NCBI GenBank assembly: GCA_028994555.1
Contig: JARDVN010000001.1
Location: forward strand, 3,658,001 to 3,722,000
From: Citrobacter amalonaticus
GTDB lineage: Bacteria > Pseudomonadota > Gammaproteobacteria > Enterobacterales > Enterobacteriaceae
Reading direction: 5' to 3'
DNA length: 64,000 nucleotides
Positions 10,712 through 22,388 of this stretch are shown here, piece by piece. Every line of letters starts with the position of its first letter. Position 1 is the stretch's first letter. The notes under the pieces were generated by a model that made no database searches, was not told where the DNA came from, and saw only the letters and a program-made list of their open reading frames with translations. The position numbers and the translations under genes were made by a program.

Positions 10712-11882
10712 TTACAATCCGTCAAGGCCGCGAATCGGTTTGATCGTTGACCAGGCGCGGCAGGAAGGACAATGCCAGTACAGGGTATACGCGGTAAAAC
10801 CGCATTTAGCACAGCGGTAGCGCGGCTTGCTGCGCACCTGCTCGCCCACCATATCGCGCAGCACCATCAGGCTCTCTTTCGCACGCCCCTCTTCGGCTTC
10901 GTTAAGGTGATAGTCCATCAGTTTATGAAAAACGCGCATCGTCGGGTGACGCTGAAGCTGTCGGGTAATATACACCTGCGCCGTTTCCGTCCCTTCGCGG
11001 GCCTCGAGAATATCGGCCAGCATCAATTCTGCAGCAGCGCCGGTATTTTCTTCGACAGCACGGCGCAAGAACTCCGCCCATTCCTCGTTTTTGCCTGACT
11101 GTTGATAGCAGGTCTGGAGCATTTCCAGCGTTTCACTGACCAGTTCTTTATCCTGGGAAATCACCCGCTGGAGACATTCAACGGCCTTCGCGTAATCGCC
11201 CTTCGCCATCCAGACACGCCCCATCATAATAGAAACTCTGGCGCTATTTTTGTCCGCCGCAGCCCCTTTTTTCAGCAACGTCATAGCGCGATCCATGTCG
11301 TCGCTGCCCATCTGCTGCAACGCCAGTTCACAGTAAAAATGGGCGATTTCGATACGTTGCTTATCTTTACCCAGTTTGACCAGCCGTTCCGCAACCTCAA
11401 TGGCCTTCTGCCAGTCGCTGGTTGCCTGATAAATCTGCAACAGCTGCTGCAACGCGCCGACGCGAAAATCCGTTTCATCGGTAAGCTGATTAAACATATC
11501 TTCCGCCCGGTCATATAAGCCGGCGGCCATGTAATCGCGGCCTAACTGCTGAACCGCCAGTAGCCGCTGTTCATAGGTCAGCGAGGCACTTTCCATGAGA
11601 GTCTGGTGAATACGGATGGCGCGGTCGACCTCGCCGCGAGAGCGAAACAGGTTTCCGAGAGTGAGATGAGCCTCAACGGTGCCGGTATCCTCTTTCAACA
11701 TATCGAGGAACAGATCCACCGCTTTATCTTGTTGGTTGCTCAGGAGGAAGTTAACCCCCCGCGACATAATCGCGGGACAGGCGGTTAGCTTCATCCTGTT
11801 TTGTTTGTTGCGCACTTCTGCGACCCATATACCAGCCATAGGCGGCAGCAACAGGTAAAAGCAGAAACAACAACTCCAGCAT
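10712..11882 (-). CDS. lapB: LapB (YciM), lipopolysaccharide assembly protein B (frameshifted near start)
   Basis: LapB controls LPS synthesis by presenting LpxC to the protease FtsH. A single N-terminal membrane anchor (MLELLFLLLPVAAAYGWYMG) is followed by a run of TPR repeats and a C-terminal rubredoxin-like metal site, CAKCGF...HCPSC. The C-run at 11755-11760 (plus strand) has six bases where five are needed (DYVAGVNFLLS). Repair gives 389 residues, the normal length. As written, an artefactual start inside the frame would remove the anchor. It follows lapA by six bases, as an operon. Confidence 0.95.
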
Positions 11883-11888
11883 AAACGG

Positions 11889-12198
11889 TTATTCCTTCGC
11901 GACCGACGTACCAGACGTCACCACAACGTCTGTCGCAGGCGAGAGCTGGCTTTCCAGTCGTTTAATTTTACGTTCAGCACGCACCAGAGAAACACGAACC
12001 CGCAGCCAGAAAAGACCACAGATTAACCAACCAATGGCGAATCCCGCAGCGAACAAAACGGCCAGCAGGGTTGAGATACGATACTCCCCCCTGAGCCAAC
12101 AGGTAATTAAAGGTCACCTGTTGATCGTTCTGCGCACCCAATGTTACCGAGATAACAAATATCGCCAACACCAGTAAGAAAATGAGTAAATATTTCAC
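11889..12198 (-). CDS. lapA: LapA (YciS), lipopolysaccharide assembly protein A (frameshifted)
   Basis: A small inner-membrane partner of LapB. An N-terminal transmembrane helix (residues 3-21) and a second one around 45-65 precede a cytoplasmic coiled segment. The C-run at 12086-12091 (plus strand) has six bases where five are needed (LLAQGEYRIST). Repair gives 102 residues, as in E. coli, ending SVAKE. As written the frame stops at 11974. Upstream lies the promoter region shared with the pgpB end. Confidence 0.94.
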
Positions 12199-12347
12199 AT
12201 TACTTCCCGTTATGTGGTTTAAGCGAATAAATCGTGTTCAACTTACCGCATTTAGCCTTTTAAATTACCATTTTCACGGCGTGTGCGAAATGGAAAGCAC
12301 CCGGCTTTCGGATGATTTAAGGGCAAACCAGACAAAATCAACCCTGG

Positions 12348-13113
12348 CTAGCCGTTTTGCTCACGTTCAGCAATCTCCTGCCTTTCTTCTGCTGGCGGCA
12401 TGAGCGGCCCACAGAAACGCTGCGCAAGCCAGGTCGCCAGTGTCACCAACGCCCATGAGATTAGCGTTGCGACCACCAGATCGCGCGGCCAGTGCATGCC
12501 CAACAGCATTCGACTGCCCATAACCCCTGTCGCCCACACCAGTAAAATAGCAATCGTCAGCGTCCTCCGGCGAGGCCACAACAACCCAACGGCGAGCAGC
12601 GCCCAGCTTGCCGCAAACATCGTGTGACCAGACGGAAACGCAAATCCGGTCTCTTTTTTGCCAGTGCTGACGCAAGAAGAGCGGAATATCCTGCTGGGTT
12701 GAGAGCTGCGTCTTCACCAGAGCACTGCGCTCCTTCCGTTTTAAAGTGTAGAACTCATCAACCGGGATATGATGCGTTTTTTCCAGCCATATCACGAATG
12801 GACGAGGCTCCTGTACCCGTTCTTTGACCCATGACTTAACGCCCTGACCTATCAGGATCGCGCCCGCCAGAATAGCAAAAAGCATCACCGCCGCTTTGAG
12901 GCGAAAGCGTAAACACCATAAGAACCAGCCACAGAGAATAACATGCGTGATAATGCCCCACGGTTGGGTGACCGTTTCAGTTATCCAGTACATCGCCTTT
13001 AGCCACCTGGAGTCATGTCCCGGTTGCCAGCGCCAGCCGGACACCCACACGGCAACAGGCATAATCAACAATAATCCCGCTCCCACCGTAGTACGCTTTG
13101 CAATCGACAGCAT
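12348..13113 (-). CDS. pgpB: PgpB, phosphatidylglycerophosphatase B / undecaprenyl-pyrophosphate phosphatase (frameshifted)
   Basis: A polytopic inner-membrane PAP2-family phosphatase acting on PGP and undecaprenyl pyrophosphate. The three PAP2 motifs are visible: KERVQEPRP, PSGH (restored after repair) and SRMLLGMHWPRD. The T-run at 12654-12659 has six bases where five are needed (HWQKETGFAF). Repair gives 254 residues from the ATG at 13113 (MLSIAKRT), the E. coli length. As written, translation runs into a wrong frame before PSGH. Confidence 0.94.
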
Positions 13114-13309
13114 GAACACCTCTTTTACGGATAAGTGTCACAATCATAACCGAAAAATTCCCTGTCCGGGGAAATTGACAGATTTGTGCCATTCGCATGA
13201 TGATTGCGCGGCAGCGATTAGGTGAAGTCCGTTGCCTTATGGCAAAATAAGAAGATAAGCCAACAGGCAACGGCACAACATCGCGTGCCGGCATTATCTG
13301 GAGAAACAC

Positions 13310-13900
13310 ATGCAGCTTAAACGAGTGGCAGAAGCCAAACTGCCAACCCCATGGGGCGATTTCCTGATGGTGGGATTTGAAGAACTGGCAACCGGGCACG
13401 ATCATGTCGCGTTAGTGTATGGTGATATTTCAGGTCAGACGCCGGTTCTGGCCCGTGTCCATTCAGAATGTCTGACGGGCGATGCCCTGTTCAGTCTGCG
13501 CTGCGACTGTGGTTTTCAACTGGAAGCCGCCCTGACGCATATCGCGGAGGAAGGACGCGGTATCCTGCTTTATCATCGTCAGGAAGGACGGAACATCGGT
13601 CTGCTCAATAAGATTCGCGCCTATGCTTTGCAGGACCAGGGCTACGACACCGTAGAGGCTAACCACCAGTTAGGCTTTGCCGCTGATGAACGTGATTTCA
13701 CCCTCTGCGCAGATATGTTCAAACTGCTGGGCGTTGATGAAGTACGCCTGCTCACCAATAACCCGAAGAAAGTCGAGATCCTCACTGAGGCAGGTATCAA
13801 TATCGTGGAGCGTGTACCGCTGATTGTGGGCCGTAATCCCAATAATGAACATTATCTGGATACCAAAGCGGCCAAGATGGGTCACTTGTTGAGTAAGTAA
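13310..13900 (+). CDS. ribA: GTP cyclohydrolase II RibA
   Basis: 196 residues, the normal length. It catalyses the first committed step of riboflavin synthesis from GTP. The zinc ligands are in [15 protein letters not shown] (Cys 54, 65, 67 approximately), and the catalytic region has [11 protein letters not shown] and NNPKK. GGAGAAAC lies before the ATG. It is transcribed divergently from pgpB and ends at a strong shared terminator with acnA. Intact. Confidence 0.97.
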   Translation: MQLKRVAEAKLPTPWGDFLMVGFEELATGHDHVALVYGDISGQTPVLARVHSECLTGDALFSLRCDCGFQLEAALTHIAEEGRGILLYHRQEGRNIGLLNKIRAYALQDQGYDTVEANHQLGFAADERDFTLCADMFKLLGVDEVRLLTNNPKKVEILTEAGINIVERVPLIVGRNPNNEHYLDTKAAKMGHLLSK

Positions 13901-13919
13901 GTCATGCGTTAAAGAAAAA

Positions 13920-13947
13920 CCTGCATCGTGTGATGCAGGCTTTTTTT
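13920..13947. terminator. Terminator between ribA and acnA
   Basis: CCTGCATC, a GTGT loop and GATGCAGG are followed by a seven-T run, and preceded by an A-rich stretch, between convergent genes. It probably works in both directions. Confidence 0.85.
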
Positions 13948-13951
13948 ATTT

Positions 13952-16629
13952 TTATTTCAACATATTACGAATGACATAGTGCAAAATACCGTCGTTCTGG
14001 TAATAGGTCAGCTCGGTGGCTGTATCAATACGACAGCGGCACTGCACCACCTCTTTGCTCCCGTCAGCCCGGGTTAACATCACCGGTACGGTAGCGCCAG
14101 GTTTCAGTTTTTGCAGATCGGCAATATCGATAGCCTCTTCCCCGGTCAGTCCCAGCGTTTTACGCGTCACGCCCTGCGGGAATTCCAGAGGCAGGATCCC
14201 CATCCCAATCAGGTTTGAACGGTGAATACGTTCAAACGACTCCGCAATAACCACGCGAATGCCCAGCAGTCTTGGCCCTTTTGCGGCCCAGTCACGACTG
14301 GAACCCGAACCATATTCTTTGCCGGCAATGACTGCCAGCGGGATTTTCTTCTGCTGATACTGCATTGCCGCATCATAGATAGACAACACCTCAGTGCCGG
14401 GAAGATATCGCGTCATTCCCCCCTTCCACACCCGGCACCATTTCGTTGCGAATGCGGATGTTAGCGAACGTTCCGCGCATCATCACTTCGTGGTTACCGC
14501 GTCGCGAACCGTAGGAGTTGAAGTCTTTGCGTTCCACGCCGTGACTTTGCAGATAACGCCCGGCGGGACTGTCCGCTTTAATACTCCCGGCAGGAGAAAT
14601 ATGGTCGGTGGTCACGGAATCCCCCCAGCATTGCCAGAATGCGTGCGCCGTGTATATCGGTCACCGGAGCGGGTTCCGCCAGCATCTCTTCAAAGAACGG
14701 CGACAAACGAATGTAGGTTGAATCATTTTGCCAGCCATAGGTGTCTGAGCGATCAACATTGATTGCTTTCCACTCTGGTGTCCCTTCAAATACCTCCGCA
14801 TATTCTTTGCGGAACATTTCTGAAGAAACCAACTCCACCGCACGGGCAATCTCCTGCGCCGACGGCCAGATATCTTTCAGGTAAACCGGATCGCCTTTGC
14901 GATCGTGGCCGAGCGGATCTTTCTCCAGGTTGATGTTCATATTCCCCGCAAGGGCGTACGCAACAACCAGCGGAGGTGACGCCAGCCAGTTAGTTTTCAC
15001 CAGCGGATGGATACGACCTTCAAAATTACGGTTGCCCGACAACACAGCACCCACGGTCAGATCGCCCTTCTTAATCGCGGTTTCGATAGGTTCCGGCAGT
15101 GGCCCTGAGTTACCGATACAGGTCGTACAGCCATATCCCACAAGGTTAAAACCCAACTCATCGAGATACGGCGTCAGTTTCGCCTTTGCCAGATAATCCG
15201 AGACCACTTTCGATCCTGGCGCCAGCGAGGCTTTCACCCATGGTTGACGCTTCAGCCCAAGCGTTACGGCTTTTTTGGCCAACAGGCCTGCGGCCATCAA
15301 TACGCTCGGGTTAGAGGTGTTCGTACAGGACGTGATGGCCGAGATCACCACTGCACCATCCGGTAACTGATAGTGTTGGCCGTTCAGCATATAGTCTACC
15401 GGCTGGCGGTCTTTCTGCGCGGTATTGAGTTCCAGTTCACTGCTGGCGGCAAATGCTTTCGGCACATCACCCAGCGCGACGCGATCCTGCGGACGTTTCG
15501 GTCCGGCGAGACTCGCCTCGACATCATTCATATCCAGCGCCAGCGTGCTGGTGAAGACGGGTTCATCGCCGGTATTGCGCCACATCCCCTGCGCCTTCGC
15601 GTATTTCTCAACCAGTTCGATTTGATCTTCACTGCGCCCGCTAAGGCGCATATAGTCCAGCGTCACGCCGTCAATGGGGAAGAAGCCGCAGGTCGCACCA
15701 TATTCTGGTGACATATTGGCGATAGTGGCGCGGTCGGCCAGCGGTAAGGAATCCAGCCCGTCGCCATAGAATTCGACAAATTTGCCCACCACACCGTGCT
15801 TACGCAGCATTTGGGTGACGGTTAACACGAGGTCGGTTGCAGTTATCCCTTCACGCAGTTTTCCGGTCAGTTTGAAACCCACCACATCCGGGATCAGCAT
15901 TGAGACAGGTTGTCCCAGCATTGCCGCTTCAGCCTCGATACCGCCTACGCCCCAGCCCAGAACGCCCAGACCGTTAATCATGGTGGTGTGTGAGTCGGTG
16001 CCGACCAGCGTGTCCGGATAAGCCACCCATTCACCGTCCTGCAATTCGCTCCACACCGCTTTGCCAAGGTATTCGAGGTTAACCTGGTGGCAAATACCGG
16101 TTCCTGGCGGCACGACACTGAAGCGACTGAAGGCCTGCTGACCCCATTTAAGAAACATGTAACGCTCGTGGTTACGTTCCATTTCGAGACGCACGTTCTC
16201 TTCGAACGCATCGTCATCGCCAAAATGGTCAACGGTGACGGAGTGGTCGATAACCAGATCCACCGGTGATAAAGGATTCACTTTTGCGGTATCGCCACCC
16301 AGGCGTTTTACCGCTTCGCGCATGGCGGCGAGATCCACCACGGCCGGGACGCCGGTAAAATCCTGCATTAACACCCGCGCGGGCCGGTAAGCAATTTCGC
16401 GATCGGCATGGGCATTTTTTAGCCAGCCGGCCAGCGCCTGGATATCGTCCTGGGTAACCGAATCGCCGTCCTGCCAGCGCAGCAGGTTCTCCAGTAGGAC
16501 TTTCAGTGACTTGGGCAGACGGGTGATGTCGCCCAAAGATTTCGCAGCCAGCGGCAGACTGTAGTAGTGGTAGGTTTTGTCTTTGGCCTGCAGTGTGTCC
16601 TTACTGGCTTCTCGTAGGGTTGACGACAT
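13952..16629 (-). CDS. acnA: Aconitate hydratase A AcnA (two frameshifts)
   Basis: The stress-induced aconitase of the TCA cycle (citrate to isocitrate), with a [4Fe-4S] cluster. [11 protein letters not shown] near residue 503 carries two cluster cysteines, with another in [12 protein letters not shown]. Two C-runs on the plus strand, 14621-14626 and 14418-14423, each have six bases where five are expected (LGDSVTTDH and GVEGGMTRY). Repair of both gives 891 residues, as in E. coli AcnA. As written there are three fragments in different frames. AGGAG precedes the ATG. In E. coli acnA is induced by SoxRS and RpoS. Confidence 0.95.
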
Positions 16630-16800
16630 AGCTCCTCCTTAATGACAGGGTTGCGATGCCCTGATCTCCTCAGGGTGAATATTAAAGATAACACAAACAC
16701 ACTGTAACGTTTTGATAACAACCCAAATTGATAAAAGAGGAAAAACCGAACGGCGAACAGACAAGAGAGGACAAGCGCGTATATGAGGGAAAAGAAACGA

Positions 16801-16822
16801 AAACCTCGCCACAGCGAGGTTT
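16801..16822. terminator. Hairpin between ymiC and acnA
   Basis: AAACCTCGC, CACA loop, GCGAGGTTT, with T-rich sequence following it on the minus strand. It could end transcripts from ymiA-ymiC before acnA. Confidence 0.5.
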
Positions 16823-16855
16823 CAGATTGCTTGCAACCTGTAGATTTGTGTTTAT

Positions 16856-16889
16856 GTCGGGTGGCGACTACGCCTTATCCGCCCTGAAC
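16856..16889. repeat. REP-like palindromic element
   Basis: The segment with GTCGGGTGGCGAC followed by GCCTTATCCGCC resembles the enterobacterial REP consensus (GCCGGATGGCGAC... CTTATCCGGC). It lies in the 330-base gap between acnA and ymiC, which otherwise holds the hairpin at 16801-16822 and a second inverted pair (GTTGCTCA/TGAGCAAC at about 16910-16938). Confidence 0.5.
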
Positions 16890-16960
16890 ACTTTCGATAT
16901 CAATGCGTTGCTCAGACCACATGCAGGGTTGAGCAACGCTATCAGGCGGAAGGTTTGAGA

Positions 16961-17056
16961 TTAATTTATCACGATCCAGAACAGTTCAGCCCAAAAAATC
17001 AGCGAGACGGAAAATGCTCCCATCCAGGACCAGTATTTCATATTTGCAGTCATCAT
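16961..17056 (-). CDS. ymiC: YmiC-like small membrane protein
   Basis: A 31-residue frame, MMTANMKYWSWMGAFSVSL..., ending FWIVIN. It is mostly one hydrophobic helix rich in Trp and Phe, so probably a single-span inner-membrane protein. Size and position (between acnA and ymiA) match E. coli ymiC; I recall the family only loosely. It has a GTAG-type weak ribosome site and no known function. Confidence 0.6.
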   Translation of the reverse strand: MMTANMKYWSWMGAFSVSLIFWAELFWIVIN

Positions 17057-17183
17057 CGGCTACACCTGTTTTTGTTTAATACATTGTGTTGAGTTTTCTC
17101 AACGTTTATTGCTGTGGTGTAACGTTAAAAGCTTACCGCCGATAATTTATCGGTACAAAAAAAGGTAATAAAAATGGTGACGA

Positions 17184-17357
17184 TTATTGTTTCTGTTCAT
17201 CGTCTACATCGAATAATGCAATAAATGCTTGCTGGGGTTGAGTCAGCCTCCAGGCTTCAGGAACAGTTTTCACGCACGCACCTTTTTTCGTTTCTCGCAC
17301 TCTGTCATCGGAGTGACATGTGGGCAACGAGGTCTGTTGTGAGTCGTGAACAACCAT
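17184..17357 (-). CDS. Small hypothetical protein after ymiA, possibly YciX
   Basis: A 57-residue frame (MVVHDSQQTSLPTCHSDD...) starting just after the ymiA stop, with the GGGGG before that stop placed well as its ribosome site. No membrane segment; it has two cysteines and an acidic end (FDVDDEQKQ). E. coli has an annotated small gene yciX in this area, and this may be its equivalent, but I cannot confirm the match. A longer frame to 17435 overlaps ymiA and is less likely. Confidence 0.4.
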   Translation of the reverse strand: MVVHDSQQTSLPTCHSDDRVRETKKGACVKTVPEAWRLTQPQQAFIALFDVDDEQKQ

Positions 17358-17359
17358 TT

Positions 17360-17500
17360 TTACCCCCAGGCATTCCAGATAAGCAGTGCAATCACGACCC
17401 AAAACAGCGCTGAGCCCAGGAAAACCGCAAGCCATGCTTTGCGTTTCATCTCAGGGTCCCGACGCGGTTCCTGGTTTTCAGACGGCATTGCTAACCTCAT
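17360..17500 (-). CDS. ymiA: YmiA, small membrane protein
   Basis: 46 residues, MRLAMPSENQEPRRD..., then a single transmembrane helix (WLAVFLGSALFWVVIALLIW), the same length and near-identical sequence to E. coli YmiA. The N-terminus is positively charged and probably cytoplasmic. IS1 is inserted about 110 bases upstream, between ymiA and the cysB 3' end, so any transcription reaching it from cysB now passes through the element. Confidence 0.85.
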   Translation of the reverse strand: MRLAMPSENQEPRRDPEMKRKAWLAVFLGSALFWVVIALLIWNAWG

Positions 17501-17605
17501 ACAATCGGTATCACTTATCATTTAAGCACCAACAATCGGTACAATTAATCATCAGATGAGACAAATCCTAATGAAACTTTAGTCAAAAATCCAGCGAATT
17601 TACGA

Positions 17606-17613
17606 ATCGTTTC
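17606..17613. repeat. IS1 target-site duplication, left copy
   Basis: ATCGTTTC, directly before the left end of IS1 and repeated after the right end. Confidence 0.85.
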
Positions 17614-17668
17614 GGTGATGCTGCCAACTTACTGATTTAGTGTATGATGGTGTTTTTGAGGTGCTCCA

Positions 17669-17944
17669 GTGGCTTCTGTTTCTATCAGCTGTCCCTCCTG
17701 TTCAGCTACTGACGGGGTGGTGCGTAACGGCAAAAGCACCGCCGGACATCAGCGCTATCTCTGCTCTCACTGCCGTAAAACATGGCAACTGCAGTTCACT
17801 TACACCGCTTCTCAACCCGGTACGCACCAGAAAATCATTGATATGGCCATGAATGGCGTTGGATGCCGGGCAACTGCCCGCATTATGGGCGTTGGCCTCA
17901 ACACGATTTTACGTCACTTAAAAAACTCAGGCCGCAGTCGGTAA
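17669..17944 (+). CDS. insA: IS1 protein InsA
   Basis: 91 residues, the standard InsA. It binds the IS1 ends and represses the element's own promoter. An N-terminal zinc-finger region ([14 protein letters not shown]...CSHC) is followed by a helix-turn-helix ([20 protein letters not shown]). A -1 frameshift on AAAAAAC at 17920-17926 joins it to insB and yields the active InsAB' transposase. Confidence 0.97.
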
Positions 17945-18366
17945 CCTCGCGCATACAGCCGGGCAGTGACGTCATCGTCTGCGCGGAAATGGACGAACAG
18001 TGGGGCTATGTCGGGGCTAAATCGCGCCAGCGCTGGCTGTTTTACGCGTATGACAGGCTCCGGAAGACGGTTGTTGCGCACGTATTCGGTGAACGCACTA
18101 TGGCGACGCTGGGGCGTCTTATGAGCCTGCTGTCACCCTTTGACGTGGTGATATGGATGACGGATGGCTGGCCGCTGTATGAATCCCGCCTGAAGGGAAA
18201 GCTGCACGTAATCAGCAAGCGATATACGCAGCGAATTGAGCGGCATAACCTGAATCTGAGGCAGCACCTGGCACGGCTGGGACGGAAGTCGCTGTCGTTC
18301 TCAAAATCGGTGGAGCTGCATGACAAAGTCATCGGGCATTATCTGAACATAAAACACTATCAATAA
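17863..18366 (+). CDS. insB: IS1 protein InsB (transposase catalytic part)
   Basis: 167-residue frame, intact and the expected length. It provides the DDE-type catalytic domain of the InsAB' fusion: the first Asp near [10 protein letters not shown], the second in WMTDGWPLY, and the C-terminal region with [18 protein letters not shown]. The frame overlaps insA; in the cell it is made mainly by ribosomal frameshifting from insA rather than from its own start. Confidence 0.97.
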
Positions 18367-18381
18367 GTTGGAGTCATTACC

Positions 18382-18389
18382 ATCGTTTC
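18382..18389. repeat. IS1 target-site duplication, right copy
   Basis: ATCGTTTC, directly after the right end of IS1 and identical to 17606-17613. Confidence 0.85.
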
Positions 18390-18551
18390 CAGTGAATAAA
18401 TCAATCTTTTGATCGAAAATAAATATTTGAAAGGGGAAATTTGCGAGGCGGGGAATAAGACACTACTTTATGGCCGATTACCCATAATTTATGTATGGTT
18501 AAAGTTATTGTTTCAGCCTGAATAAAGGAAGTGTGATTTAATTAAAACTTT

Positions 18552-18579
18552 CGGTATCCCCTGCGAACAAAAGATACCG
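18552..18579 (-). terminator. Possible cysB terminator
   Basis: CGGTATC and GATACCG flank a 14-base loop just past the cysB stop. On the minus strand it is followed by AAAGTTTTAATT, only a weak T-tract, so termination would be leaky. Confidence 0.35.
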
Positions 18580-18596
18580 ATCTTTTCTTGTGACGA

Positions 18597-19586
<990 letters not shown>

Positions 19587-19735
19587 TTAGCGCCATCAGA
19601 TCATCGTTTCAGAGCAGACTAGAATGCACTGCTAATACGATTTAATAATAAAAAAAGTCGTTAACTATAACCACTATATCATTAATAACTGGACTGTATA
19701 GGGATGAGTAAAAAATAATAAGCCCGCTATAAAAA

Positions 19736-19763
19736 CAAAAAAAAGGGCCGCTTACGCGACCCT
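19736..19763 (-). terminator. topA terminator
   Basis: On the minus strand AGGGTCGC, GTAA loop, GCGGCCCT (with G-T pairs) is followed by a run of eight Ts. Placed 25 bases after the topA stop. Confidence 0.7.
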
Positions 19764-19787
19764 CTTCAGCACAACAGCCCGTGGCGG

Positions 19788-22388
19788 TTACTTCTTGCCT
19801 TCGACCCATTTGCCGTCAACAAAGAAGGCGGACCAGCCGGTCGCTTTCCCGTCTTTTTCAGCGGCAACATACTGCTGTTTGGTCTTACGGCTAAAACGCA
19901 CCAGCGTTTTATTGCCTTGCGGATCCTGTTGCGGCGCATCGGCCAGATAACGCAGTTTTTCCGGCAGACGATCGCGGAAGCGGTATAGCTCTTCCACCAG
20001 CGGCGCACGCGTTTCACGCGATTTCGGGAAGGTATTGGCAGCAAGGAAAACCCCGGCAGCGCCATCACGCAGCACGAAATACGCATCCGATTTTTCACAC
20101 GGCAACTCAGGCAGCGGAACCGGATCTTCTTTCGGCGGCGCCACTTCACCGTTACGCAGGATCTTACGGGTGTTTTTACACTCGTCGTTGGTGCACGCCA
20201 TGTACTTACCGAAACGCCCCATCTTCAGGTGCATCTCAGAGCCACATTTTTCGCACTCAACGATCGGACCGTCATACCCTTTGATACGGAATTCGCCTTC
20301 TTCGATCTCGTAGCCATCGCAGGTCGGGTTATTACCACAAACGTGCAGCTTACGCTTCGGATCGATCAGGTAGCTGTCCATCGCCGTGCCGCACTTCTGG
20401 CAACGGCGTTTGGCGCGCAGGGCGTTGGTTTCCGCGTCATCGCCTTCCAGCACATTCAGGACTTCGTTTTCCGGCACCAGGTTAATGGTGGTTTTGCAGC
20501 GCTCTTTCGGCGACAACGCATAACCCGAGCAACCGAGGAACACGCCGGTACTGGCGGTACGAATCCCCATTTTGCGCCCACAGGTTGGGCAGTCGATGCT
20601 GGTCAACACCATCTGGTTCGGACGCATTCCGCCCTCTTCCGGATCTTTCTCCGCTTTATCCAGTTGCTGAGTAAAATCACTGAAGAAGTTATCGAGCACG
20701 CCTTTCCATTCGGTTTCGTGATTCGCGACCTGGTCGAGGCTGTTTTCCATCTGCGCGGTGAAATCGTAGTTCATCAGCTCGCGGAAATTCTCTTCCAGGC
20801 GGTCGGTGACAATCTCACCCATTTTTTCCGCATAGAAGCGACGGTTTTCCACCCGCACGTAGCCACGATCCTGAATGGTCGAAATGATCGACGCATAGGT
20901 CGACGGACGACCAATTCCGCGTTTTTCCAGCTCTTTCACCAGCGAGGCTTCACTGAAGCGCGCCGGTGGTTTGGTGAAGTGCTGAGCGGGGGGTCAGTTC
21001 AACCAGAGACAGCGCATCGCCTTTATTGACGGCGGGCAGCGTCCGGTCTTCATCACCTTTACGCAGCGCCGGCATCACTTTCGTCCAGCCGTCGAAGCGC
21101 AGAATACGGCCACGCGCTTTCAGACGGAAATCCCCTGCGCCAACGGTCAGCGTGGTGGAGTCGTACTGCGCCGGGGTCATCTGACAGGCAACAAACTGAC
21201 GCCAGATTAACTGATACAGTTTCTGCGCATCAGCTTCCATATCTTTCAGCGTTTCCGCCAGCACAGAGACATCAGAAGGACGAATCGCTTCGTGCGCTTC
21301 CTGTGAGTTTTCTTTGCTGGCGTACTGATTCGGACTTTCCGGCAGATACTTCTTACCAAAATTGTCGCCAATGTAACCGCGCACCATATTGACGGCATCC
21401 TGACTCAGGTTGGTCGAGTCGGTACGCATGTATGTGATGTAACCCGCTTCGTACAAGCGCTGCGCCATCATCATGGTCTTTTTCACGCCAAAACCGAGAC
21501 GCGTGCTGGCCGCCTGTTGCAGGGTGGAGGTGATAAACGGCGCGCCCGGCTTGCTGCTGGTCGGCTTGTCTTCACGTTCCAGAACGCTGTAGCGGGCTTT
21601 CTCCAGCAGGCTCACCGCCGCAAGCGTCTGCTCGCGGTTCACCGGACGGAACGGCTTGTCGTTCTGATGGGTTACCTGCAATGGCAGCGCATCGCCGGAA
21701 GGCGTCGTGGTATTGGCATCGATTTCCCAGAACTCTTCCGGAACAAACGCTTTAATTTCGCGTTCCCGCTCAACAACCAGACGCACCGCCACGGACTGTA
21801 CTCGACCAGCTGACAGGCCTCGGGCAATCTTTTTCCACAACAGCGGCGAGACCATATAGCCCACCACGCGGTCCATAAAGCGACGCGCCTGCTGAGCGTT
21901 AACCCGATCAATATTCAGTTCGCCAGGCTTTTCAAACGCCTGACGAATCGCATTCTTGGTAATTTCGTTAAACACCACGCGGCTGTATCGCGTGTCATCA
22001 CCGCCGATCACTTCCCGCAGGTGCCATGCAATGGCTTCCCCTTCGCGGTCAAGGTCGGTTGCGAGATAGATGTGGTCGGCCTTTTCAGCCAGTTGTTTCA
22101 GTTCAGAGACGACCTTCTCTTTACCGGGCAGCACCTCATAGTGCGCGTCCCAGTTGTGCCACGGGTCAACGCCCATACGGTTGACGAGCGCGCCACGTTC
22201 ATCCTTTTTTGGGCTTCTTAGCCGTTTTGGTGGAGGTAGAGTCGGCGCTCTTTTTTAGCTGCTGAGCCACTGGTCGGCAAATCACGGATATGACCCACGC
22301 TGGACTTAACCACGTAGTCATTACCCAGATACTTGTTGATCGTTTTGGCTTTTGCCGGGGACTCAACGATGACAAGAGCTTTACCCAT
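19788..22388 (-). CDS. topA: DNA topoisomerase I TopA (three frameshifts)
   Basis: Type IA topoisomerase that relaxes negative supercoils. The Toprim domain has IVESPAKAK and [12 protein letters not shown], the catalytic Tyr is in [11 protein letters not shown], and the C-terminus has several CX2C zinc ribbons (CPTCGRKMG and others). Three runs each carry one extra base: T6 at 22251-22256, T6 at 22205-22210 and G6 at 20988-20993. Repair restores 865 residues, exactly the E. coli length, from ATG 22388. Three independent breaks in a gene normally needed for growth argue strongly for sequence error. Confidence 0.95.

Larger units (their letters stand above)
17614..18381 (+). mobile_element. Complete IS1 insertion sequence
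   Basis: Exactly 768 bases, the IS1 length, from GGTGATGCTGCCAACTTACT to ...GGAGTCATTACC, with the imperfect terminal inverted repeats of IS1. Both insA and insB are intact, as is the slippery A6C at 17920-17926. It is flanked by an 8-bp direct repeat (ATCGTTTC), so it entered by a simple transposition. Target: the gap between cysB and ymiA. Confidence 0.98.

Noticed and set aside
12624..13225. Plus-strand frames opposite pgpB
   Set aside because: They are antisense to pgpB, which is clear once one base is removed at 12654-12659.
13952..14431. Separate small aconitase-like gene after acnA
   Set aside because: It is the acnA C-terminus displaced by two one-base run extensions, not a second gene.
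20229..21029. 266-residue plus-strand frame opposite topA
   Set aside because: Antisense shadow of topA; its Phe/His/Arg-rich sequence does not resemble a protein.
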